From: Cyanobacteria bacterium SIG26
GTDB lineage: Bacteria > Cyanobacteriota > Vampirovibrionia > Gastranaerophilales > Gastranaerophilaceae
Assembly: GCA_015152555.1 (NCBI GenBank)
Contig: SUTS01000003.1
Coordinates: forward strand, 93,143 to 157,142
Length of the DNA: 64,000 nt
Direction of reading: 5' to 3'
This document shows, piece by piece, positions 51,616 through 60,608 of the stretch (the first letter of the stretch is position 1; every line of letters begins with the position of its first letter). The notes under the pieces were generated by a model. It did no database searches and had not been told where the DNA came from. It worked only from the letters and a program-made list of their open reading frames with translations. A program made the translations under genes and the position numbers.

Positions 51616-51828
51616 GCGGTTGGAAGTGAGTTGAAAAACATATTTTAAAACGGACAAAAACGGACTTTTATTGGACTTTATTTTCCATATCACCCCACCT
51701 TAATCACCTCTCAGCAAACGTGACATTTAGTCACCTTTGCTTCGGCAGAGTCCATCCAGGGAGGAAATCTAGACTGATTCTATATTTACTCCCAAGTCCA
51801 TAAAAGTCACATTTGGGAATTTTGATTT
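51616..51828. repeat. Dispersed intergenic repeat, long copy 2
   Basis: Same modules as 50496-50770: GCGGTTGGAAGTGAG... with GGACTTTATTTTCCAT (51616-51688), then CCCAAGTCCATAAAAGTCAC (51791-51810). The middle has diverged. No coding frame. Confidence 0.65.
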
Positions 51829-51890
51829 TAAAAAGGTGCGTATAAACGCACTCTACAAACTTTTAGGCAAACTTCCTCTCAGGGGATAAA

Positions 51891-51927
51891 AAAACAAGAA
51901 GTCGGGTTAAACCCGACTTCTTGTTTT
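51891..51927. terminator. Very strong bidirectional terminator
   Basis: Perfect 17-bp arms (51891-51907 and 51911-51927) with a 3-nt loop and flanking A and T runs, ending the 51930 gene. Confidence 0.9.
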
Positions 51928-51929
51928 TA

Positions 51930-52475
51930 TTAAAACGTATATTGTGTAGCTTGATTTATTCCATTAACTACCCTTTTTATCCAATCTCCATATACAGGAA
52001 TCCAAGATGTAAATTTTACAATTGTGTCAACTACTTTTTGCGTACCTGGGTTATTCCAAAATTTTCTAAAACCATTCCAACCCTTTCTTAGCCAATCCAT
52101 AAAACCTTTTGTTTGAACAGTTTGATCATTTTCATCACCAATTTTAAATTTTTTCACATCATCGATTAAGGTATTTGACCTTTCTACAACGTTAAGCTCG
52201 TTAAGCGCTTGAACTGCCGCTGCCGCAATTTCACCAGTAAGCTCAGGTTTGATATCAACAACTTGTGGGGTTTTATTTGTTGAAATAATATTAATCCCCA
52301 TATTTGCCAAGTATTGTTCTGTTGTTGCATTTCCATAATTTGCCGCTTGTGTTGATTGTTGGGTTGCTTGTTGAACTTGTTTTTCATCTTCCTGTTTTAC
52401 AACTTGTAATTTTTTTGTAGTATCTTGTAAATTCACAACTTTACGTTGTGCTGCCAAATTTCCGCTAATGTTCAT
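51930..52475 (-). CDS. Unknown protein with NLxAQR leader (181 aa)
   Basis: The start MNISGNLAAQRKVVNLQD resembles the start of the amylase-like protein (MINVSTNLIAQRVNLAK). A Gln-rich disordered stretch follows (residues 25-60). The C-terminal 50 residues are aromatic and amphipathic (GFMDWLRKGWNGFRKFWNNPG, FTSWIPVYGDWIKRVV) and could insert into or lie on a membrane; that part is reminiscent of pore-forming or membrane-active peptides. AAGGAG precedes the ATG. No Sec signal. Function unknown. Confidence 0.72.
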   Translation of the reverse strand: MNISGNLAAQRKVVNLQDTTKKLQVVKQEDEKQVQQATQQSTQAANYGNATTEQYLANMGINIISTNKTPQVVDIKPELTGEIAAAAVQALNELNVVERSNTLIDDVKKFKIGDENDQTVQTKGFMDWLRKGWNGFRKFWNNPGTQKVVDTIVKFTSWIPVYGDWIKRVVNGINQATQYTF

Positions 52476-52702
52476 AATAAACTCCTTAAAATCTTAATAT
52501 CCTAGTCTGGTGTGCTGCACATTTTTATATACGGCATTGACTCTAAAGAACTTTAATTTAAATTAAACAAATTAACGAACATAAGACCCTAAATATAGCT
52601 CAAACATAGGAAATATAAGAAAAAATCCAAGTTTACAAATCTTCATATTATAAACTTATCCTATAGACTAAAGCACCTATACAGAATAAAAAAAATATAT
52701 AT

Positions 52703-53704
52703 CTACGAATATAATCTATCTAAAATTGCAGCAACACCAACTCGCTTATCTTTGGTTGATGCACTATACTTACCATCAGCTACATACATACCGCCCGTAT
52801 ACTTGGTTGTACCGGCCCATACATAAGGTGATGCCACACCTCGCTTACGGTAGCCTAAACCATTATATCGTTCCGCAAAATCTAATTGACTTGATAAATC
52901 TGAACTTTTTACATTTTTATAAGCGCTTTGTGATTTTATCGCATGAATAGCCGCTTCTGTCCAATCGTGGAATAATAATCCTTTTGGCACAACGGTAGTT
53001 CGCTTACCAAGCTTTTGTCCGTTATGTAAGTAGGTTGTAAAATCACAACCACCTTCTCTATAATGAATCGCACAAATCAATTCTGCAGGAACACCTGTCG
53101 CTTGAGCAACTTTATCATATTTTGCTTTATTTTCAACGAATATTTTTTCAATTCTTTCAAGTTCTTGTTTATTGGAACCGGATAATGATAAGCTATAATT
53201 ACCACCAAGCTTCGGTTTAACTGTGCTTGAAGCATTATTTGATGTTGATTGTTGAGATTTTTGAGGGTTCAGAAAACTATAATTACTAGAACCTATAGAT
53301 GATACATTAAATACCGGAGGCTGCATTAAGCTTGGTATATTAAAAAACTGTGCTGCAGCATCATTAGAGAGAGCTCCACTCGTAAAGTTTGGAACTCCAA
53401 ATGACAAAGATTCAATAGGATTTGTAATTGTTGGAGTTTGGATATTAAATTTAAATCCTGATGATAAACTTTGGAATGACATATCCAAATCAACATAGTC
53501 AACATCAAAGCCATAAGAATAATCCAACGAAGAACTATTCAAATTCCAATTAAAACCACCTGTATTCAGCGTAGGAACACTTGAACTATTATAAAAACTG
53601 AACAATAGCGGATTCATACCTGCTGAATTAACAGGTGCTGTACCAAAAGTATCATACATATTATTTATATTATTTTGTAGATTACCCCAAGATGATACAA
53701 ACAT
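52703..53704 (-). CDS. Lysozyme-like peptidoglycan hydrolase, copy 1 (333 aa)
   Basis: The C-terminal 150 residues match a lysozyme-like family known from phages and diderm bacteria: PAELICAIHYREGGCDFTTYLHNGQKLG with the likely catalytic Glu in HYREG, FHDWTEAAIHAIKSQ, FAERYNGLGYRKRGVASPYVWAGT and GGMYVADGKY. The first 170 residues are Ser/Asn/Phe-rich and low-complexity (MFVSSWGNLQNNINNMYDTFG). No Sec signal is present, so if the enzyme acts on cell walls it needs another export route. AAAGGGG precedes the ATG. A paralogue lies at 56865. Confidence 0.85.
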   Translation of the reverse strand: MFVSSWGNLQNNINNMYDTFGTAPVNSAGMNPLLFSFYNSSSVPTLNTGGFNWNLNSSSLDYSYGFDVDYVDLDMSFQSLSSGFKFNIQTPTITNPIESLSFGVPNFTSGALSNDAAAQFFNIPSLMQPPVFNVSSIGSSNYSFLNPQKSQQSTSNNASSTVKPKLGGNYSLSLSGSNKQELERIEKIFVENKAKYDKVAQATGVPAELICAIHYREGGCDFTTYLHNGQKLGKRTTVVPKGLLFHDWTEAAIHAIKSQSAYKNVKSSDLSSQLDFAERYNGLGYRKRGVASPYVWAGTTKYTGGMYVADGKYSASTKDKRVGVAAILDRLYS

Positions 53705-53786
53705 GAAATCCCCTTTAATATTCCTACATATATAAAAAAAAAAATCTAACCTGGAATTGCGTATTTTATTAAATTATGTTACAAAC

Positions 53787-54986
53787 CTAATTGAACGACC
53801 CGTTTCTAAATATATTCATAAAAATGTTATAATTATTTGATTTTTTATAATCTTCTGCAGCCTGTTCTCCTGCTTTTCGTGCATCAATTTCTAATAAATT
53901 ATTTCTATATCTCGGGTCATCGAAACTAGTTTTAGCCATATTCGGATAAATCCTTATAGCATAAGCATATTCTTTCGCAAGTTTAATCAAATTTGCATCT
54001 GATAATTCTCCGAGCAATATTTTTGCAGAAGATTCATAAGGACTATTAACAAAGCCAGCTCTACCGGCTATTGCATGTTGCCAAGCATGTTCAACTTCGT
54101 GCGCAGCATCACATACAATACATTCCGGTAGAATAAATTTTCTTTCATTATGATTCATTGAAATAGAACCATTTACCGACTCAAAATAAGCTCGACCGCT
54201 ATCATATTCATGAAACCCAGTATATACAGGTATATTAAGTTTTTCCAAGCCTTTTTGCTTGAGATAATATTCAGTTATGGAACGAGCACCAATCGAAGAT
54301 TTCGGATTTAAAATCCTATAAGGTAAAAATTTGTCATCTATATCTAAATTTAAATTCTTTGAATATTTTAAATCAGATAATTCAACCCCATCATATTTTG
54401 ATTGAATTATTGCAGATAAAAATGATTTTTCACTATCTTTTTTAGTACCCTTTGAAGTTTTCACAAGCTCTGGATATTTCACTAATTCATATTTCCAAGT
54501 AGGACAATCCACCCCAGACTCCGGAGTCATCGTCCTTGATGTAACAATAAACTTTTTCCCCCTATCAATCTCATACGATAAAACATGTAATGTTTTATTT
54601 TTAACAAATTGCCACGCTCCTAATACTCTATCCCCAAAATTTGATTTTCCTAGGGGAATAAATTTATCTATTGCAAAATTTCTTGTATTAACAAAATATG
54701 AAACAAAAATCCTTTTATAATAATTATTATCTTTAAAAAACAAATAATAAATTGGTCTTTTTTTATTATCATAAAAGGTTAAAAGTTCTTTTGATGAAGT
54801 TTCATCGGAATTTTTCACAAGCTTCAAATAAGAAAAAGTATCAGCATTTGGGGATATTTCAAGGCCTAACTTATTATCATATTGATTTATCGGAAGAAAA
54901 TCCTTACGTTCAGCTAACTTATAAGGCCTAACTTTCGCTTTTGTTGAAATATTAAAAATATTTTTTAACGGAGTAAATATAGACAT
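53787..54986 (-). CDS. HEVEH metalloprotease-like protein (399 aa)
   Basis: Residues 296-300 are HEVEH in AAHEVEHAWQHAIAGRAG, a zinc-peptidase H-E-x-x-H motif, with EIDARKAGEQAAEDY some 60 residues later offering a Glu/Asp third ligand. The N-terminal 250 residues are beta-rich and unrecognised. No signal peptide is visible (MSIFTPLKNIFNISTKAKV). No clear ribosome site precedes the ATG. It sits between the lysozyme-like gene and a divergent unknown gene. The zinc-site reading is good; the peptidase family is unassigned. Confidence 0.75.
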   Translation of the reverse strand: MSIFTPLKNIFNISTKAKVRPYKLAERKDFLPINQYDNKLGLEISPNADTFSYLKLVKNSDETSSKELLTFYDNKKRPIYYLFFKDNNYYKRIFVSYFVNTRNFAIDKFIPLGKSNFGDRVLGAWQFVKNKTLHVLSYEIDRGKKFIVTSRTMTPESGVDCPTWKYELVKYPELVKTSKGTKKDSEKSFLSAIIQSKYDGVELSDLKYSKNLNLDIDDKFLPYRILNPKSSIGARSITEYYLKQKGLEKLNIPVYTGFHEYDSGRAYFESVNGSISMNHNERKFILPECIVCDAAHEVEHAWQHAIAGRAGFVNSPYESSAKILLGELSDANLIKLAKEYAYAIRIYPNMAKTSFDDPRYRNNLLEIDARKAGEQAAEDYKKSNNYNIFMNIFRNGSFN

Positions 54987-55115
54987 TTTTAACCATTTAT
55001 TAATTACTTATCTATAATAAATCGAAACAAAAATAAATTTGCGCAATAAAATTTAATAAACTAGCAAAATTTATAAAAAAAATGGTTTATAACAAATAAA
55101 ATTAGGAGCACAACA

Positions 55116-55799
55116 ATGATAACCCCTACTCCAATTACACCCCCGTACGTATCACAAAAACAAACTTATCAGCAAAACAATAACAGAAAAACGTCAGTTA
55201 TTGCCAGTTGCATTGGAATTGGAGCAGGTATACTTTGCTATAAAAAATCAAATAACCTTCTTAAACTAGGAAAGAAAATTTGCAACGTAATCACAAGTTT
55301 ATTCAATAAAAAACACACAAAACCTTCAAATAACATATTCACAACAAACCCTCCTACAGTCTTTAATATAGGGCCAAACCTTCGAACAAAAATAAGCAAT
55401 AAAATCCAAGAATATTTAAACAAGAACATAGGTAAAGAAATCGATCCGGCAAAACTTGATGAAATTTTAACCAAATTAGCAGGAAAAAATAATACTGTAG
55501 AATTAAACTTTTACGAAAATCCACTAATCGGGGTAACAAAAGGTAGAAAAAAAGCATATAGATTTAAAGACGGCACAGAAATCCATCTTGAATGCCACAC
55601 CAGCAGACACGGAACAGTCACAAGAGTATATGACGCCAAAGAAAACGGTATAGCAGTCGGAAAACCTGACAGAAGCTATCTACATCCTGACGGCACATTT
55701 AGCGAAAACGCCTACATAAAGGGAAACGCTCATTTACAATCAGGCGAAATTGGTGAAATTTGGATATCTAATGCACCCCCATTTAACAAAATAGCATAA
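55116..55799 (+). CDS. Unknown protein with one membrane segment (227 aa)
   Basis: A Pro/Thr/Gln-rich start (MITPTPITPPYVSQKQTYQQ) is followed by a hydrophobic stretch (SVIASCIGIGAGILCY, about residues 28-43), a basic segment, and a C-terminal globular part of about 120 residues with FKDGTEIHLECHTSRHGTVTRVYDAKENG and a His/Asp-rich, beta-like pattern. That part might be a toxin or enzyme domain, but I cannot place it. AGGAG precedes the ATG. It is followed 24 nt later by the kinase-like gene. Confidence 0.7.
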   Translation: MITPTPITPPYVSQKQTYQQNNNRKTSVIASCIGIGAGILCYKKSNNLLKLGKKICNVITSLFNKKHTKPSNNIFTTNPPTVFNIGPNLRTKISNKIQEYLNKNIGKEIDPAKLDEILTKLAGKNNTVELNFYENPLIGVTKGRKKAYRFKDGTEIHLECHTSRHGTVTRVYDAKENGIAVGKPDRSYLHPDGTFSENAYIKGNAHLQSGEIGEIWISNAPPFNKIA

Positions 55800-55810
55800 A
55801 ATGTTTGTAT

Positions 55811-55816
55811 TATAAT
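55811..55816 (+). promoter_or_regulatory. -10 box 6 nt before the kinase-like ATG
   Basis: Perfect TATAAT, then 6 nt, then ATG at 55823; no Shine-Dalgarno. Leaderless candidate. Confidence 0.4.
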
Positions 55817-55822
55817 AAGACT

Positions 55823-56797
55823 ATGCTTAGTCGAATACAAAACACAACGCAACAATTATATTACCCCACAAGATTGAAGAGATTTTTTCAATCACATTTA
55901 AACAGCCAAAAATATACAAAAATCATTCCAAATATTAAACAAGCAACTGTTGGAAGCCTTCCTACTGAAATTATAAAAGCATTTGACGGCAAAAAATCTA
56001 CTAATTCAAAAATTTTTCTAAGAGCACTTGCTGACATTACAAAATTTTTACGCGCAACATACCTGAATCTAAACGGGAGTTTTGAATACAATTTAAATAA
56101 ACTACCTAAAGATATAGTGCAAAATTTTGAAAGAAAAGCAAGCAATCTCTTTACTAATAATATAAAACATTTATTCCCGTCCGGAACAACCGCAGAAATA
56201 AAATTTGCCGGCAAAGGTGAATTTGGTTCAGTTTATCAAATATCATTATTTGATAAAAACAAGAAAAAACTTATGCACGACAAGGCATTAAAAGTTTACC
56301 ATTCAATAATCGACAAAGAAGAAGGATGGCATTCCGCACACGGTAATTATGCAGAAGCTAACTTTTGGACATACATTAAATATCATGCCGGACATTCCCT
56401 TTCTAAAACTCAACTAACAAAACATTATTTATCAGATATGAAAAGTGGCTACGCACTGACTGAATTTATAGATGAAGACATCACAAAAACAACTTCTCCA
56501 TTGAACATAAAGGGATTATTCAAAATCCGAAACCAAGATATTTTTGGGAACAAACCTATACTCGGTAAACTTTATGACGTCGGGCTGTTCTTTAAAGAAA
56601 AAAATTTCACAGGGGATAAAATGGTGTTAAGATATCTAAAAAAATTATACTACCGTTCTGAAAAAGATTTAAAACCGTTTTTCGAGGGATTATTAGATCA
56701 ATCCCAAAACCCTAAAAACGAACATCGAAATAAAATAAAAACAGCAATAGAAATTTTTAAAGAAAGATTCCCTGAGCGAGAAGATTGGTTAAAATAA
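55823..56797 (+). CDS. Protein-kinase-like protein (324 aa)
   Basis: After an unrecognised N-terminal 125 residues, a kinase N-lobe appears: FAGKGEFGSVYQI (glycine loop, about residues 128-140), KALKVYH with the ATP-binding Lys near 154, EANFWTYIKY as the alpha-C Glu, and GYALTEFIDEDI as the hinge. In the C-lobe the usual HRD and DFG motifs are not obvious; NQDIFGNKP and KLYDVGLFF may be degenerate versions. It could be an effector-type kinase or a pseudokinase. No signal peptide. The ATG at 55823 is preferred; the region before it is a promoter-like box. Confidence 0.65.
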   Translation: MLSRIQNTTQQLYYPTRLKRFFQSHLNSQKYTKIIPNIKQATVGSLPTEIIKAFDGKKSTNSKIFLRALADITKFLRATYLNLNGSFEYNLNKLPKDIVQNFERKASNLFTNNIKHLFPSGTTAEIKFAGKGEFGSVYQISLFDKNKKKLMHDKALKVYHSIIDKEEGWHSAHGNYAEANFWTYIKYHAGHSLSKTQLTKHYLSDMKSGYALTEFIDEDITKTTSPLNIKGLFKIRNQDIFGNKPILGKLYDVGLFFKEKNFTGDKMVLRYLKKLYYRSEKDLKPFFEGLLDQSQNPKNEHRNKIKTAIEIFKERFPEREDWLK

Positions 56798-56864
56798 CTC
56801 TCAAATTACGCAGCTCATTAAAGATAACAACTTTAAAGATAGATTCATTCAAGCCTTAAAAACC

Positions 56865-57689
56865 CTAAGCTAATTCTTCTCCATATAAAGTTGTTAATAT
56901 AGCAGCAACTCCAATACGCTTATCTTTACAATTCGGGTCAAATTTCTTATCTGCAACATACATGCCTGAAGAATAGACATCAGTACCGCCCCAAACATAA
57001 GGGGAGACATGACCGTTTTTACGATAACCAACACCATTATATCTTTCTGCAAACTCTAATTGGGTGCTTAAAAAATCACGATTAACGTTTTTATAATACG
57101 ACTGCGATTTAATAGCATCAATTGCAGCTTTTGTCCAATCTGTAAAAAATTTACCTTTGGGGGTTATAGTTGTTTTTTTACCAAGTGGTTGGCCGTTATG
57201 TAAATATGTTCCAAAATTACAACGTCCTTCTCTGTAATGAATTGCACAAATCAATTCCGGAGGTATTCCAGTTGCATCAGAAACTTCTTTATACCTATCA
57301 TAATTTTCTTTAAAAACATTTGATACAAAAGATAATTCTTCCTCTTGAGCCTCTGTTAATGTTAGATTATATCCTGATTCAATATACTTACTACTATGTA
57401 AATTTGATGCTTTAAGTAACGCCCAGTAAGAATCAGCATCCATTACACCTAAAGGTGAAAATGGATCATTAAAATCGGTTGTTTTAAATCCGTAATCTTC
57501 AACATCAAGGCTGTAGTATGATGAAAGCATATCACCCAAAGATTGAGGTTTAAAGGACAAACTATTATTGTTATTATCAAATAGCAATCCCTGAGGTTTA
57601 GTTTTATCCTTACTGGAGCTTGAAGATGTTCCTCCAGCCGTATTGGCGGAATAAAAAGCACTATTTATGTCTAATTCACCATTACTCAT
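56865..57689 (-). CDS. Lysozyme-like peptidoglycan hydrolase, copy 2 (274 aa)
   Basis: A paralogue of the 52703 protein. The C-terminal domain shares PPELICAIHYREGRCNFGTYLHNGQPLGKKTT, FTDWTKAAIDAIKSQ, FAERYNGVGYRKNGHVSPYVWGGT and SGMYVADKKF, including the catalytic HYREG Glu. The N-terminal 110 residues are again Ser/Asn/Asp-rich and differ from copy 1. There is no Sec signal when started at 57689, where AAAGGA lies 7 nt upstream; the longer in-frame start would add a spurious hydrophobic stretch. Confidence 0.84.
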   Translation of the reverse strand: MSNGELDINSAFYSANTAGGTSSSSSKDKTKPQGLLFDNNNNSLSFKPQSLGDMLSSYYSLDVEDYGFKTTDFNDPFSPLGVMDADSYWALLKASNLHSSKYIESGYNLTLTEAQEEELSFVSNVFKENYDRYKEVSDATGIPPELICAIHYREGRCNFGTYLHNGQPLGKKTTITPKGKFFTDWTKAAIDAIKSQSYYKNVNRDFLSTQLEFAERYNGVGYRKNGHVSPYVWGGTDVYSSGMYVADKKFDPNCKDKRIGVAAILTTLYGEELA

Positions 57690-57809
57690 AATCAATCCTT
57701 TCGCAATATTTACTATATATATAAAAAATATATACATAATAAAATTGTGGAATTGAGATTATGATATTAATAAAACTTCACAATTGCAACAAATTATACA
57801 AACAAATAT

Positions 57810-58337
57810 CTAAACGTCATCACCCGAAATAGGCATGAGATTATCAATATAATACATTGCTTTATCATAAATAGCTTTATCAAAGCGATCAAGAAGTTCC
57901 GTTTGCAAGCCGGAACGATTACCGTCATTTTTAACTCCGGAAACCATCCTTGCCATAAAAGAATAAAGAGGTAATCTTTCTCGACTAGTCAATTCAACAT
58001 CTATTCCATTGAGTTTAAAACTTGAATTAACAACCTTTTTTTTATTACCTTTTTCAACAAATGTTTGTCTCAATATCAAATCTACAGAATCAGGCATATC
58101 AGATCTTACGCAAAGCTCTTGTAGATTTGCACTGGTTTGAGATAAATATTCTTTGAATGAAGATAAATCCGCACCATTTTCATCATCGTTTAATTTTGCA
58201 CTAACCTTTATCCATTCAGTTTGTTTCTTGCCGACCTTAACTTCAGCATTTTGATCTATGTAAGAACCCATAATAGATTCAGGAACGACCTTGCGTCCAA
58301 TAAATACATCTTTATAACCGCTAAATGAAATATTCAT
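57810..58337 (-). CDS. Unknown protein with F-S-G leader (175 aa)
   Basis: Opens MNISFSGYKDVFIGRKV, the shortest of the F-x-G leaders. The rest is mixed alpha/beta with no Cys pairs: VKVGKKQTEWIKVSAKLNDD, LRQTFVEKGNKKKVV, SFKLNGIDVELTSRERLPLYSFM. No Sec signal or membrane helix. AAGGAA precedes the ATG. It lies between lysozyme copy 2 and the MlaA fusion, all on the minus strand but with gaps of 48-120 nt. Function unknown. Confidence 0.72.
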   Translation of the reverse strand: MNISFSGYKDVFIGRKVVPESIMGSYIDQNAEVKVGKKQTEWIKVSAKLNDDENGADLSSFKEYLSQTSANLQELCVRSDMPDSVDLILRQTFVEKGNKKKVVNSSFKLNGIDVELTSRERLPLYSFMARMVSGVKNDGNRSGLQTELLDRFDKAIYDKAMYYIDNLMPISGDDV

Positions 58338-58385
58338 AAAAATTTCCTTATCTACACAAAATAAAACCTCTAAAAAAATTTTTTG

Positions 58386-60512
58386 CTACCTTGTTGCAAG
58401 TTTTTTAACTAAAATAGAAGTAATCGTTTCGTTTAAATCATCAATAAACTCTTTTCTGTACAAAAAGCCTAAATGCGCACCGTTATCAAACAAAACAGTC
58501 CTTTTACCCGTATAATCTTTCAATTTGCGTAATTGATTTGTATTTGTTAAATAATCATTCAATGAGTGATAAATTTTATAATCCTGACTATATGCCAAAA
58601 AATCGGCTATAGAATGTAAACTCACCTCATAAGACAAATCTTCAACATTATCATTTAAACCTGACAATAAATATTTTTGAGTATAATTTTGATAATTCAT
58701 ATTATTTAACCTATCATAAATATCTGATTTTTTAGATTTTGGAACATTTTCCATCGTATAAACAAGATCTGACAATTTTTGATGCATAATAAACCCTGTA
58801 ATCAATTTTGCTTCATCTTCAGAAAAAGGTAGTGAATTAATTTCTTCAGTTATCGACTCTTTGACATCTAATAATTTTTGAACTTTTGCCGCAGTAAGAG
58901 CAACTTTTTCTTTAAATTCATCAGGAGACTTGTTCCAATCTTCAGAATTTTTATCAATCTGTTTCATTGCAAAAATCAAATCTATCGGAGGACAAATTGC
59001 AATATAATAAGCATCACCCAACATAGAATATCTCGACTCTTTTTCTGCGACGAACAATGTAGCTAAAGCTCCAAAAGATGTCCCTATTAATACTTTATGA
59101 GAAAACACACACCCGTACTTTTCACCTAATGATTCTAAAATTTTTGCAGTTAAATTTCGCAAGGACTCAGCATCTTTAACCGGCAACCCCGGTTTATAAC
59201 CTTCCGGCATACTTTTAACAAATTCCCATTGGAAATGACTACCTTGAATTATTACCGAATACCCTTTATCATAAAATAATTTACCTAATAAAACAGAATG
59301 ATAAGACATAATACCTTCACCTATTGAGGGATAAACAATAACAACAGGAGCATTTTTATCTTTTTGCAAAATATACCGATAAGAATATTCTTCTCGCCCA
59401 TCAGCAACAGATACAGTTGAGGTTTTTATACGTTTACTAAAACTTCTGTTCCAAATTGATAATTCATTCCAAATAGATTCATCTACACCAGGGAGATTAA
59501 ATAAAGCTGTACGCATAGAATCAATAACAGGATGTTGCGGATTATAATCAATAAGAAAAACATCAGCACCTAATTTAAAATCCTCGGTAGTAAAATCTTT
59601 TAGGATTTCATCAATATTAGCACCGCCTTTTAACACATCAGCACCAACAACTTCAGAATAAACTTCTGTTTTAACGACATTTGCCGGCTTTGGTAGCACA
59701 TTTTCAGGTTTTTGAACCCTAATAACTTCTTTTTTATCTTCAACAGGAGTAACATTTTGCTTTTTGACATTTAAGTCTTTTTTCACATCAACTCTATCAA
59801 GATTTAAACATTTAATATAAGTATCAAGCGCATAAGCCTTTTTGGCAACTTCATAAGGATCTGCATAAGTTGATTCAAACATTTGCCATAAAGGCTGAGA
59901 GTAAGCACTTTTATTTAACGTTAACCCTGCTTTAACGATAGCTAAAACAGGGGTTGCAATATAACATCCCGGATTTAAAGCGGTATCTAAAATTTTACCT
60001 AAAATTCCACGAGCAGTTACAAAAGACAAAACCGGCAAAACAAATAACGAACCGGCTTTCATATTACAACCGGCCAAAGCTTGCTCCATATTTTCTTTAG
60101 ATTGCTCAATATCAAATAAACGTTTTGCAGGATCAAACATCCCACCTAACCCTAATATCGTATTTGTAAAAAACCTTACAGTCTCATTTTTAGAGGTTTC
60201 AAAATCTTTTTGAATAAGACTACTAACAAGCCTGATTGGATATTCTATATTATTAGAAATCCCACGAATTCTATCCATACAGTATTCCGGCATAATAGAT
60301 GACCACAACACATGAACAGGTCTCAAGAAATATTTATTCAAACCCAAGTTGAAATTAAACATTTTTCTATTTAAATTTTCATGTTTATCCTCGCCTATAA
60401 ATTCCTGAGCATAATCAGGATATTTTGTATCTAAAGCACAATCACCTTTTGTGTATATATTAAAAACAAAGCATAACAAAAGGAGGAAAATTACAAACCC
60501 TTTTTTAATCAT
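58386..60512 (-). CDS. MlaA-type domain fused to an alpha/beta hydrolase (708 aa)
   Basis: A signal peptide (residues 1-26) is followed by an MlaA/VacJ domain at about 35-240: ENLNRKMFNFNLGLNKYFLRPV, NNIEYPIRLVSSLIQKDF, RFFTNTILGLGGMFDPA. MlaA sits in the outer membrane and removes surface phospholipid. After a linker (240-325) comes an alpha/beta hydrolase: VVIVYPSIGEG, the nucleophile elbow GTSFG (Ser479) and a late His in DNGAHLGFLY. MlaA is normally about 250 aa and free-standing, so the fusion is unusual. The enzyme may act on lipid extracted by the first domain. GAGGA precedes the ATG. Confidence 0.85.
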   Translation of the reverse strand: MIKKGFVIFLLLLCFVFNIYTKGDCALDTKYPDYAQEFIGEDKHENLNRKMFNFNLGLNKYFLRPVHVLWSSIMPEYCMDRIRGISNNIEYPIRLVSSLIQKDFETSKNETVRFFTNTILGLGGMFDPAKRLFDIEQSKENMEQALAGCNMKAGSLFVLPVLSFVTARGILGKILDTALNPGCYIATPVLAIVKAGLTLNKSAYSQPLWQMFESTYADPYEVAKKAYALDTYIKCLNLDRVDVKKDLNVKKQNVTPVEDKKEVIRVQKPENVLPKPANVVKTEVYSEVVGADVLKGGANIDEILKDFTTEDFKLGADVFLIDYNPQHPVIDSMRTALFNLPGVDESIWNELSIWNRSFSKRIKTSTVSVADGREEYSYRYILQKDKNAPVVIVYPSIGEGIMSYHSVLLGKLFYDKGYSVIIQGSHFQWEFVKSMPEGYKPGLPVKDAESLRNLTAKILESLGEKYGCVFSHKVLIGTSFGALATLFVAEKESRYSMLGDAYYIAICPPIDLIFAMKQIDKNSEDWNKSPDEFKEKVALTAAKVQKLLDVKESITEEINSLPFSEDEAKLITGFIMHQKLSDLVYTMENVPKSKKSDIYDRLNNMNYQNYTQKYLLSGLNDNVEDLSYEVSLHSIADFLAYSQDYKIYHSLNDYLTNTNQLRKLKDYTGKRTVLFDNGAHLGFLYRKEFIDDLNETITSILVKKLATR

Positions 60513-60608
60513 AAAATCCTCATAACAAATTTATATCTTCGGCAATATAAATTGTATTACGAGCAAACATTTAACATATTACCCGATAGAATAAGATATA
60601 CACATTAA

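Noticed and set aside
52703..57689. Prophage lysis module
   Set aside because: The lysozyme-like domains occur in phages, but no holin, structural or integrase genes are nearby and the two copies have bacterial-style separate transcription units.
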